Shown: piece after piece, positions 54,637 to 62,802 of the stretch
Layout of the letters: the number at the start of each line of letters is the position of its first letter
Numbering within the stretch: the first letter of the stretch is position 1
From: Mucilaginibacter psychrotolerans
Lineage (GTDB): Bacteria > Bacteroidota > Bacteroidia > Sphingobacteriales > Sphingobacteriaceae
Length of the DNA stretch: 64,000 bases
NCBI RefSeq assembly: GCF_004519315.1
Contig: NZ_SOZE01000009.1
Location: forward strand, 124,001-188,000
Direction: 5' to 3'
Program-made: the position numbers and the translations under genes
The notes under the pieces: generated by a model
Databases searched by the model: none
What the model saw: the letters and a program-made list of their open reading frames with translations, nothing else
Told to the model about the DNA's origin: nothing

Positions 54637-54693
54637 ATACCACAAAATATACCATCTGTACATTGCTGTCTCCGTCCGGGATATTTACCTTGC
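54637..54693 (+). promoter_or_regulatory. Promoter of TPR kinase copy 4 with shared 28-nt element
   Basis: The element at 54637-54664 (ATACCACAAAAT ... CATT), a 21-nt spacer, then TACCTTGC (54686-54693), a partial match to TAnnTTTG. The predicted leader to the kinase start is about 120 nt. Confidence 0.62.
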
Positions 54694-54821
54694 GGTCCGC
54701 TGCGCCTCATGCATATGCGTAACCACGGTACACTATGATTTATATTTGCAAATGAACAATAAAAATTGACCAGACGCGACAATCACTAACACATTATGAT
54801 CCGGTTAAAAACAAACTTCAG

Positions 54822-57098
54822 ATGCTTAAACATATATCCCCATTGATGAGGACTAGGCTAATAATATATTCCCGTATATTCCTCATCTGGGCACTTTGCA
54901 TAAACTCGTCGGCAGTATTTTCCCAGGATTCAACAGTATCAAAAAGTGACAGCCTTAAAATTTATGAATTGCTCGGATCAGCTCAGCTATTGATTGATCG
55001 GCCTGGCGAAATTAAAGCTAATTTTAATCTGGCTGAGAAGTATGGACGCCACGCTTTAGCCTTAAGTACAAATCTTTCTTATCAAAAAGGTATCGGGCAA
55101 TCTTTTTTTACGCTCTCTAAAATATCTAAAGCGCGCAAAGATATCCGCAGCGGCAGCGATTATCTGATGAAGTCGATCAATGTATTTAGAGCCGATTCGT
55201 CCCTCCGTGAATTTGAAGCCGACGCTGACATAGAACTGGCCAATTATTATGGAATTAATGAGGCTGGCGACCTGGCTAATAAAATACGACTTTATGAACA
55301 GGCAGCAAATTTGCTTGCACTTAAATTACCAAATTCCCTGAAACTGGCGGATGCGCTGAAATATCTCGGCGACCTCTATAATGTTAAAGAAGATAATGAA
55401 AAATCAATCTCTTCGCTTCAAAAGGCGCTCAAGATTTACAAAAGTCTGAAATATGACAAACTGCAAGATATTTATTGCCTGCTTGGAGCTGTACTAAATA
55501 GAAATGGCGCGTCCAGAGAAGGCCTCAGGTATTTACAGCTGGCTGAAAAAGACGCCGTCAGGTATCGGGACAGCAGCTCCACCGTTACTACGATGTACAA
55601 TCGGATGGGGAATATTTACAATTCACTTAATCAGTATAAGCAGACAAATAAAGCGTTCGAAAAATCGATCATTTATGCAAGGAAAAACCACGATAAAGAC
55701 GCGGTTCTGATGGTGAGTGCGAATTTGGGCTGGAGTTATCTGCGCGTGAATAAATCTGAAAAAGCTGTAAGGGTAATTAAAGAAGCCCTTTTAAGCGCAA
55801 ACCGGAAGGATACCGCACATATTATAAATCTAAACACAACGCTGATGGAAGCTTACATCCAGCGGCATGACTTAGCTAACGCTTCAAAATGCAACGCTTC
55901 TATTAAGGACATGATAAGGCAATTTTACCTGTATGATTTTTTACTTATAAACTACCATCATGCTGCTGCAAAACTTTATTTAAAATTAAGAGACTTCACA
56001 AACTGCCAGTCGCAAATTAATGCCACAAAGACGATAACTAACAGAAGCAGCAATATTCGGGATATGGCCGCAGCAGAGAAATTGCAATACCAGTTAGACT
56101 CTGCCAGAAGCCGGCCTTGGGAGGCATTGAAACACCTTAACCTGTTTATGCATCTTAACGATTCTTTAAATACACGTAATCATGACCGCGAAATCAATCA
56201 GCTTCAAATAGCATATGAATCCGAGAAAAAGGATCTGGATATTTCTTCGCTTAAACAGCGTGCATCGCTCAGAGAAAAAATACTTATCAGCGAAAAGGCT
56301 GCGCGAAATTTTTCAATGGCCGGCATGGCCCTTTTTCTCATACTTACGCTTCTACTGTTCAGCCGCTACCGGCTAAAACAGAAAACAAACAGGGAACTTC
56401 AGATTAAACAAAATGCGATCAATGGACAGAATCTGTCGCTGAAACATTTACTGAACGAAAGGGACTGGCTCATCAAAGAAGTGCATCACCGGGTAAAGAA
56501 TAATTTACAGATTATTATAAGCCTGCTTGATTCACAATCATCTTATTTGCTGGATGAAAATGCACTGGTAGTTTTGCGTGAAAGCAGGCATAGAATGCAT
56601 AGCATCTCTCTCGTCCATCAAAAATTATATCAGGACGAAAACCTGACCGGTATAAATATCAAAGATTACATATCAGAATTAATCGGTTTTCTTAAAGACA
56701 GTTTCGGTATAGAGAAAAAAATCCGTTTTGAACTTGATGTTGAACCTCTGCTATTTGATGTTTCCCAGGTGGTACCTCTTGGATTAATCCTGAATGAGGC
56801 TGTTACCAATTCGATCAAATACGCCTTTCAAAACCAATCAGAATGCGTAATCTCGATTGCTGTAAGGGCAACCACAGACAACTTTGTAGAAATTTCGATT
56901 GCGGACAATGGCTGTGGTCTCCCTCCTGATTTTGATATTGACAGCTGTTCCAGTCTCGGAATGAATCTAATCAAAGGACTCACTGCACAAATACAGGGTA
57001 AATTGTCAGTATTTAGTGCAAATGGAATGCACATATGCATACAGGTGGAACGCCTGAGAACGCTGGGCAGTAAACCTGCTCCGGGCTACGAAATATAA
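54822..57098 (+). CDS. TPR sensor histidine kinase, HisKA_2 type (copy 4)
   Basis: A 758-residue kinase related to the three at 29715-37329. The signal peptide ends near SSAVFSQ. It has periplasmic TPR repeats (ADALKYLGDLYNVKEDNEKSI, SLNQYKQTNKAFEKSIIYA), a transmembrane helix (FSMAGMALFLILTLLLFS), a coiled coil, HisKA_2 KEVHHRVKNNLQIIISLLDSQSSY (His556 in HRVKNN) and HATPase_c LNEAVTNSIKYAF and ADNGCGLP. No response regulator is adjacent. Its promoter has the shared 28-nt element and lies beside a 26-nt palindrome, so it probably responds to at least two regulators. ATG at 54822; the ATG at 54846 gives the tidier signal peptide. Confidence 0.9.
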   Translation: MLKHISPLMRTRLIIYSRIFLIWALCINSSAVFSQDSTVSKSDSLKIYELLGSAQLLIDRPGEIKANFNLAEKYGRHALALSTNLSYQKGIGQSFFTLSKISKARKDIRSGSDYLMKSINVFRADSSLREFEADADIELANYYGINEAGDLANKIRLYEQAANLLALKLPNSLKLADALKYLGDLYNVKEDNEKSISSLQKALKIYKSLKYDKLQDIYCLLGAVLNRNGASREGLRYLQLAEKDAVRYRDSSSTVTTMYNRMGNIYNSLNQYKQTNKAFEKSIIYARKNHDKDAVLMVSANLGWSYLRVNKSEKAVRVIKEALLSANRKDTAHIINLNTTLMEAYIQRHDLANASKCNASIKDMIRQFYLYDFLLINYHHAAAKLYLKLRDFTNCQSQINATKTITNRSSNIRDMAAAEKLQYQLDSARSRPWEALKHLNLFMHLNDSLNTRNHDREINQLQIAYESEKKDLDISSLKQRASLREKILISEKAARNFSMAGMALFLILTLLLFSRYRLKQKTNRELQIKQNAINGQNLSLKHLLNERDWLIKEVHHRVKNNLQIIISLLDSQSSYLLDENALVVLRESRHRMHSISLVHQKLYQDENLTGINIKDYISELIGFLKDSFGIEKKIRFELDVEPLLFDVSQVVPLGLILNEAVTNSIKYAFQNQSECVISIAVRATTDNFVEISIADNGCGLPPDFDIDSCSSLGMNLIKGLTAQIQGKLSVFSANGMHICIQVERLRTLGSKPAPGYEI

Positions 57099-57619
57099 GG
57101 TCGATACGTCTCTTAAACCCTGCTCAGCTCCAGGCGACCGGTGAAGTGTACGGATGTTTAGCAGAAGCCAGCTGCAGACAGATCTGCACATGGTTAATAA
57201 ATAGCTGATTCGTACAGCAAAAACACTTTTCCTTACTTTTTTCGAATTTATTAACCTGATACTTTTGTTACAGGCCTCACAAGGTATTCCGGCGATACGG
57301 ATGAAGCAAATAGTCGATCAGGAAAAGAGTTTTGTCAACAAACACTGTGGCAGCTGCAGTTCCGCTGCCTGCGCAGATTTACAAAAAATGCGTTACCTGT
57401 CATCAGGCCGAAATGCGGGAACCATTTTGAACTGATTACGGAAAGCATCCATACTGTCCGTCACCGTGTCTCCAGGAAGCTCCTGATTATACGGCCGAAC
57501 TTTCACTGCGAAGTCAGCCTGTCAGGCGGACCGTAAAAATTAAAGAATGGCAATAAAAGCCACCGTCAATCACATATTGCGGTTTAAATAGGGGAAAAAA
57601 TAAATTGTATAACGAGGTG
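57099..57619. other. 521-nt gap before the cNMP-type kinase operon
   Basis: No intact gene. A short open frame near 57340-57430 contains QIYKKCVTCHQA, which has a CxxCH haem-binding motif, but it ends in a stop soon after and lacks a start. It could be a cytochrome c remnant or chance. No clear -7 box or sigma54 promoter was seen. Confidence 0.4.
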
Positions 57620-59023
57620 ATGACCAATTCACAGCATATCAGAGAACTATCAGAATTTCCTGCCCTTTCAGGTGTACCGTATGAGCAGCTTTCATGGCTC
57701 GTATCAAATAGCTTGCATCGGGAGCTGAAACACGGCGAAATACTGTCCTCTCCGGAAAGTCCGCTGACCGGGACGCACTTCATTATGACAGGCAGTTGCC
57801 AGGTTTACAATTTCCAGCAAGGCGCTGAACGGGAGTTGGGTACATTAAAGTCCGGCGAAATTACCGGTTATCTTCCTTTTTCAAGAGGTTACACAACTTC
57901 TGTCCATATCAGTGCGATGGAACCAACTGCCGTACTGACTCTTCCAATCCAATTAATAAAGGGGATGATAAGTGAATATTATGAACTTACCCAGGCCCTT
58001 GTTCACGTCATGTGTAACCGCATCCGCTATATGACCTCTGTTCAGCTTCAGAATGAAAAAATGATGGCGCTGGGAAAGTTATCTGCAGGTATTACGCACG
58101 AGATTAATAATCCTGCATCGGCCAATATCAGCGATGCATCAAATTTAATCGGGTACCTTAAGAACCTTAGCTCCTCATTTCAAAATCTGCCCTTCTGCGC
58201 CCGGACTAAACAATCAACTGCATTCTATAAGATTTTAGGTTCGGTACAGCCTGAACCGGATGCAGATATCATCGTATCCTTCCGGGAACGAGTAGCACTC
58301 GAGGAGCATTTTAACCAATGGCTCATCAGCAACGGAATAGAAAATGGTGACGAAATAGCGGAATCCTATGTTGAACTGGGACTGACACATGAGCCGTTAA
58401 TTGAAATCGCCGATGCTTACCAAAAAAATGACCTCGCCGTTGTCCTCACATGGATTGCCGCACATTTGCAGGCGCAGCGCACCGCCAGGAATATACTTTC
58501 CTCGTCAAAAAGGATTGAGCAGCTGGTCCATTCTGTAAAAACTTACACCCACATGGACCGTGGCGCCGCAAAACAGCTGACCAATATCCATTCCGGTATA
58601 AAAAACGCATTGATCATGCTTGAACATAAACGTAAACATTTGAATATAAATCTGGTAGAAGACTATGACACTTCCCTGCCAGAGGTCCACGCACTTGTAG
58701 GTGAACTTAATCAGGTGTGGACGAATTTAATTGACAATGCATTAGATGCTATGGCGAAAAACGGTTCAGGAACACTTACGATCCGCACTGTAAAAGATCA
58801 GAAATATATAAAAATAATCGTAAAAGACAATGGCCCGGGCATTCCTGAGGAAATCCAGTCATTGATTTTTGATCCCTTTTTCACAACTAAGGAAATAGGA
58901 AAGGGAACAGGAATCGGCCTGGAAGTAGTTAAAACAATAATTGCACAGCATTCAGGAACCGTTAAAATGACCTCACATCCTGGAGAGACATCTTTTATTA
59001 TTTGCTTCCCAATCTACAACTGA
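57620..59023 (+). CDS. Histidine kinase with N-terminal cyclic-nucleotide-binding-like domain
   Basis: A 467-residue cytoplasmic kinase with no transmembrane helix. Residues of about 1-140 form a cNMP-binding-like beta roll (LSGVPYEQLSWLVSNSLHRELKHGEIL ... FIMTGSCQVYNF ... GEITGYLPFSRGYTTSVHISAMEPTAVLTLP), seen in CRP-type sensors. Then come HisKA with LGKLSAGITHEINNPAS (His160) and HATPase_c with GELNQVWTNLIDNALDAM, DNGPGIPEEI and GKGTGIGLEVV. It belongs to the classical HisKA class, unlike the HisKA_2 kinases nearby. It starts an operon with the receiver-flavoprotein gene 13 nt downstream. The start is ATG at 57620; a longer TTG frame is less likely. Confidence 0.88.
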   Translation: MTNSQHIRELSEFPALSGVPYEQLSWLVSNSLHRELKHGEILSSPESPLTGTHFIMTGSCQVYNFQQGAERELGTLKSGEITGYLPFSRGYTTSVHISAMEPTAVLTLPIQLIKGMISEYYELTQALVHVMCNRIRYMTSVQLQNEKMMALGKLSAGITHEINNPASANISDASNLIGYLKNLSSSFQNLPFCARTKQSTAFYKILGSVQPEPDADIIVSFRERVALEEHFNQWLISNGIENGDEIAESYVELGLTHEPLIEIADAYQKNDLAVVLTWIAAHLQAQRTARNILSSSKRIEQLVHSVKTYTHMDRGAAKQLTNIHSGIKNALIMLEHKRKHLNINLVEDYDTSLPEVHALVGELNQVWTNLIDNALDAMAKNGSGTLTIRTVKDQKYIKIIVKDNGPGIPEEIQSLIFDPFFTTKEIGKGTGIGLEVVKTIIAQHSGTVKMTSHPGETSFIICFPIYN

Positions 59024-59036
59024 AAAAGAATTAAAT

Positions 59037-60698
59037 ATGGCAAAACCAATTATAATTTCAATTGACGACGACCCTCAGGTAGCACGGGCAATTGGCAGAG
59101 ACCTTAAAGGCAGGTTCGGTAAGTCCTACCGTATAATCAGTTCGGTCTCAGCGGAAGAAGTTTTGAAAAGCTTGCCTGACTTTAAAAACGCGGGTATTCC
59201 GGTAGCTATGTTCCTGAGCGATCAGCGAATGCCCGAAATGAATGGGGTCAGCTTCATGAGAAAGGCCATGAAGGTATTTCCTGATGCCAGAAAAGTCCTT
59301 TTAACAGCGTATTCGGATACTGAGGCGGCCATCCAGGCTATAAATGATATTCGCCTTGATTATTACCTGCTGAAACCCTGGGATCCGCCTGAAGAACGCC
59401 TTTTTCCTGTAATAGAAGATCTTCTTGAAGACTGGCAGCGCGACTATATTCCCGGCTTCAAAGGTATAAAAGTAATCGGCTATCAATATTCGCCGCATAC
59501 TCATATGGTCAAAGATTTTCTTGCCAGCAATCTTATTCCCTATCAATGGCTTGAAATTGACGAAAGCGAAGGAAACAGATCAATATTAAATGCTAATGGA
59601 ATTGCAGACAGCGAGCTTCCTGCAATCATTTACGAGGATGGCTCTTTTGAGGTATTACCATCAATCAAATCTATCGCAGGCAGGATCGGGCGTGAACCGG
59701 AACTGGTTCACCAGATATATGACGTGATAATTGTCGGTGCAGGACCGGCAGGCCTGGCAGCTGCTGTTTACGGGGCTTCTGAGGGGCTTAAGACGCTTTT
59801 AATTGAACGCAAAGCACCTGGCGGACAGGCTGGAACAAGTTCCCGAATTGAAAACTATCTCGGCTTTCCGGCTGGACTCAGTGGCGCAGATCTTACAAGA
59901 CGGGCAATAAGCCAGGCCAAACGCCTGGGCGCTGAATTCCTCTCACCCTGCACGGTTATCAATATTCATCAAAAGGATGGCTATAAAACTGTCTTGCTTG
60001 AAGACGGACGTGAAATAGTAACACGGACTCTTATTATAACTACCGGTGTAGATTACAGGAGACTTGATATCCCTGATATTGAACGATTCACAGGTGCAGG
60101 CGTTTATTACGGTGCTTCAACCACTGAGATCAGTGCCTGCAGAGGACGCGATATATTTATCCTGGGCGGAGGTAATTCTGCCGGTCAGTCTGCCGTCTAT
60201 CTTTCAAACTTCGCAAAGAACGTATATATAGTGATCAGGAGGGACAGTTTGTCCTACACAATGTCCGCATACCTGATAAATCAGATCAGCGCCATTACAA
60301 ATATCCATCTGATTACAGATTCGGAAATTATAGCAGTTTATGGCAGCGGTCATCTCGAAAGTCTGACTTTTGTAAATTCTAAAAACGGCAACCGTACGAC
60401 CAGTGATGCTGTCGCTTTATATATTTTCATCGGGGCCAAACCTTACACTGACTGGATCAAACCTGAAGTTCTCCGCAATGAAAAAGGCTACATACTCACC
60501 AGCAAAGAATTATTACGCAACAGTGAGATGGCTAAGATCTGGAAACTTCCAAGAGAACCCTACCTGCTGGAGACTAGCTGCAGCGGAATTTTTGCAGCCG
60601 GCGACGTGCGGGCCGGAGCTATGGCCCGCGTTGCATCCGCCGTCGGCGAAGGCTCCATGGCTATTAGCTTTATACATAAATACCTGTCCGATCAATAA
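59037..60698 (+). CDS. Response regulator fused to thioredoxin-reductase-like flavoprotein
   Basis: A 553-residue fusion. Residues 1 to about 125 are a receiver with IDDDP, phospho-acceptor Asp62 in LSDQRMPEMNG, the Thr in LLTAYSD and the Lys in LLKPWD. Residues of about 140-215 have a glutaredoxin-like fold (IKVIGYQYSPHTHMVKDFL) lacking the CxxC. Residues of about 230-550 are an FAD/NAD(P)H domain (VGAGPAGLAAAVYG, APGGQAGTSSRIENYLGFP, LGGGNSAGQSAVYLSNFA, GDVRAG) like thioredoxin reductase but without its CATC redox pair. Phosphorylation by the kinase 13 nt upstream may control its redox chemistry. It is clearly not an ordinary thioredoxin reductase. Confidence 0.9.
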   Translation: MAKPIIISIDDDPQVARAIGRDLKGRFGKSYRIISSVSAEEVLKSLPDFKNAGIPVAMFLSDQRMPEMNGVSFMRKAMKVFPDARKVLLTAYSDTEAAIQAINDIRLDYYLLKPWDPPEERLFPVIEDLLEDWQRDYIPGFKGIKVIGYQYSPHTHMVKDFLASNLIPYQWLEIDESEGNRSILNANGIADSELPAIIYEDGSFEVLPSIKSIAGRIGREPELVHQIYDVIIVGAGPAGLAAAVYGASEGLKTLLIERKAPGGQAGTSSRIENYLGFPAGLSGADLTRRAISQAKRLGAEFLSPCTVINIHQKDGYKTVLLEDGREIVTRTLIITTGVDYRRLDIPDIERFTGAGVYYGASTTEISACRGRDIFILGGGNSAGQSAVYLSNFAKNVYIVIRRDSLSYTMSAYLINQISAITNIHLITDSEIIAVYGSGHLESLTFVNSKNGNRTTSDAVALYIFIGAKPYTDWIKPEVLRNEKGYILTSKELLRNSEMAKIWKLPREPYLLETSCSGIFAAGDVRAGAMARVASAVGEGSMAISFIHKYLSDQ

Positions 60699-60733
60699 TT
60701 CTCCAAACACTAATATTCTCAAACATTTTGAAA

Positions 60734-61726
60734 ATGGAAACAACACGTAATAATCAGCCATTCCCGGTAGCCGGGGACCCGGCCTTATCTGCTCTTACAA
60801 AAAACTTCTTAACTGCCCTCAATTCACCCGGCGGACCTGGCCTGGAGACGCTGAAATACAACGATGCGCGCCAGGTGCTGGTTGATGCACAGAAATCAGT
60901 CGAAATTGATTACTCAGGTATTGACGAATCCGATCTTATTATTGACACAGGTGATTATTCATTAAAACTGAATATTGTCAAACCTTCGGGAACTTCTGAA
61001 ATTTTACCGGTATTCATTTTTATACATGGAGGTGGATGGGTGCTTGGTGATTACCCCACCCATAAGCGCATGGTAAGAGACCTTGTTTTATTATCAGGTA
61101 CCGCCGGTGTATTTGTAAATTATACACCATCGCCCGAAGCACAATATCCTCAGCCAGTCAACGAAATTTATGCGGCCGTTAAATGGGTCTCAGAAAACGG
61201 CACAACCATTGGCGTGGATGGTAAACGCCTGGCTATTGTAGGTAATAGCGTAGGCGGAAATATGTCCGCTGTCACCGCAATTAAGGCCAAAGAGCTCGGC
61301 GGACCGGAAATAAAACTTCAAATACTAATGTGGCCGGTAACAGATGCCACCTTTGAATGGGAATCTTATAAGCAATACGGCCAGGACCGTTTCCTCACCA
61401 CACCGCTAATGAAATGGATGTTCGACAATTACACTACCGACACTGAACGGCGTAAAGAAATTTATCTTTCTCCGCTGAACGCTACTATTAAGCAATTAAA
61501 AGATTTGCCTCCGGCACTTATTCAGGTAGCAGAAGCAGACATCCTCCGCGACCAGGGTGAAGCTTATGGCCGCAAACTGGACGAAGCGGGTGTCCCCGTT
61601 ACGACAATCCGATATAATGGTATGATCCATGATTTCGGACTTCTTAATCCGCTGGCTCATTTACCCCAGGTTAAGTCCTTATTTATCCACGCGGCTGCAG
61701 AACTTCGAAAATACCTCTTTTCCTGA
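60734..61726 (+). CDS. Alpha/beta hydrolase, acetyl-esterase/HSL type
   Basis: A 330-residue soluble esterase. The oxyanion motif is IHGGGWVLGD, the nucleophile elbow GNSVGGN (catalytic Ser), the acid in AEADILRDQGEAY and the His in IHDFGLL. These are the HSL/Aes family features. It lies 35 nt after the receiver-flavoprotein stop and is probably in its operon. Substrates are likely short-chain acyl esters, but nothing identifies a target. The ATG at 60734 was chosen since a slightly longer frame starts with TTG. Confidence 0.9.
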   Translation: METTRNNQPFPVAGDPALSALTKNFLTALNSPGGPGLETLKYNDARQVLVDAQKSVEIDYSGIDESDLIIDTGDYSLKLNIVKPSGTSEILPVFIFIHGGGWVLGDYPTHKRMVRDLVLLSGTAGVFVNYTPSPEAQYPQPVNEIYAAVKWVSENGTTIGVDGKRLAIVGNSVGGNMSAVTAIKAKELGGPEIKLQILMWPVTDATFEWESYKQYGQDRFLTTPLMKWMFDNYTTDTERRKEIYLSPLNATIKQLKDLPPALIQVAEADILRDQGEAYGRKLDEAGVPVTTIRYNGMIHDFGLLNPLAHLPQVKSLFIHAAAELRKYLFS

Positions 61727-61747
61727 TCACAAGTGACCCGTAAATAA

Positions 61748-61777
61748 AGCGAAATGGAGCTTTGGCTTCTTTTCGCT
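61748..61777 (+). terminator. Possible terminator after the esterase gene
   Basis: AGCGAAA (61748-61754) pairs with TTTCGCT (61771-61777), with an inner AGC/GCT pairing. There is no strong T-run after it, so it is a weak candidate. Confidence 0.35.
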
Positions 61778-61796
61778 GCTAATAATCGCATCAAAA

Positions 61797-61810
61797 CGAA
61801 ATATCGTCTC
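61797..61810 (+). promoter_or_regulatory. Putative enhancer (UAS) for the second HK/sigma54-activator operon
   Basis: The 14-mer CGAAATATCGTCTC is identical to the one at 44976-44989 and again sits 53 nt before the -24 box. Confidence 0.65.
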
Positions 61811-61863
61811 ATGAAATCATAAACAATCAGCTTAATCACCTGTAAAATAAACGATTACCTAAG

Positions 61864-61878
61864 TGGCATCAGACTTGC
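61864..61878 (+). promoter_or_regulatory. Sigma54-type -24/-12 promoter
   Basis: TGGCAT-N5-TTGC with canonical spacing, followed by A. Transcription would start near 61890, about 64 nt before the kinase gene. Confidence 0.72.
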
Positions 61879-61953
61879 ACGTAAGTCTCGGATGTTTATG
61901 TAATTGAATTAGTTACTGCATCGTCTTTATCGAGTTTGACATAATGTAACAAA

Positions 61954-62802
61954 ATGGAATTCAATTACCTGTGGACTACGTTTTGCGTTACAACTGCCGT
62001 TGATTGGCCTGTTAAAGAATTAATAAATGAAACAGTTTATTGTTCGGGCGGAAACGTTTGTTTAATCTTTGGAATTACAGGAATAATATTATTTTTATTC
62101 TGGCGTAAATCGAAGTGGAAGAAGTTATTATTCGTTAACGAAAAATCGCTTGAGAAAGCAAATTTAGCCAACGAAGCACTGATTAACGAGCTGAATCACC
62201 GCGTCAAAAATAATATGCAGATCGCGATAAGCCTGTTGAAAGGTCAGGCATCGTACGTAGCTCAGCCGGAAGCTGTCAAAGCTATTAATGATGGCTGCAA
62301 CAGGCTTTATGTAATGTCACTGGCATTCCATTCTATGTATGAAGAAGATCTGCTGTCAACGGTAAATCTAAAGGATTACCTGGGCAGATTAGTCGTGTAT
62401 CTGATGGACGAATTTAGTGAAAAGGACGGGATCGTGGTTAGAAGTGATTTCGATGCCTGCTTGATGAATATATCAGAAGCTGTGCCGCTGGGGCTGATTT
62501 TAAATGAAGCAGTTTGCAACGCTTATAAGTTTGCATTCCCTGGCTCAGATTGCGGTTGTATCTCGATCTCATTAAAGGTTGAAAATAATGCCGTAGTGCT
62601 CAGGGTAAGCGACGATGGAGTGGGGCTCAAAGGTCCGGCACATACACCGGAACAGTCGTTCGGATTAAGCCTGATAAAAGGTCTGGGAAGACAGTTATCG
62701 GGAATTGTAAATATTGAGAATTCAAAAGGTGTAACCGTATCACTGGAAATCGCGCAGCCCGGACAAACCTTTATCCAAAACCAAAATGCGAACACAGCCT
62801 AA
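61954..62802 (+). CDS. HisKA_2 sensor histidine kinase (short, membrane-anchored), paralogue
   Basis: A 282-residue kinase with one transmembrane helix near residues 30-50 (VCLIFGITGIILFLFW), HisKA_2 NELNHRVKNNMQIAISLLKGQASY (phospho-acceptor His82) and HATPase_c LNEAVCNAYKFAF and SDDGVGLK. It closely matches the kinase at 45114 in size and arrangement, with a shorter N-terminus. Its stop codon touches the start of the downstream response regulator. The whole module is a duplicate of the one at 45114-47990. Confidence 0.92.
   Translation: MEFNYLWTTFCVTTAVDWPVKELINETVYCSGGNVCLIFGITGIILFLFWRKSKWKKLLFVNEKSLEKANLANEALINELNHRVKNNMQIAISLLKGQASYVAQPEAVKAINDGCNRLYVMSLAFHSMYEEDLLSTVNLKDYLGRLVVYLMDEFSEKDGIVVRSDFDACLMNISEAVPLGLILNEAVCNAYKFAFPGSDCGCISISLKVENNAVVLRVSDDGVGLKGPAHTPEQSFGLSLIKGLGRQLSGIVNIENSKGVTVSLEIAQPGQTFIQNQNANTA

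Noticed and set aside
57340..57430. Cytochrome c gene with a CVTCH haem motif
   Set aside because: The frame is short, has no start or signal peptide and stops a few codons after the motif; at best a remnant.
59720..60698. Thioredoxin reductase
   Set aside because: The FAD/NAD(P)H domains match, but the redox CxxC pair is missing and a receiver is fused in front.
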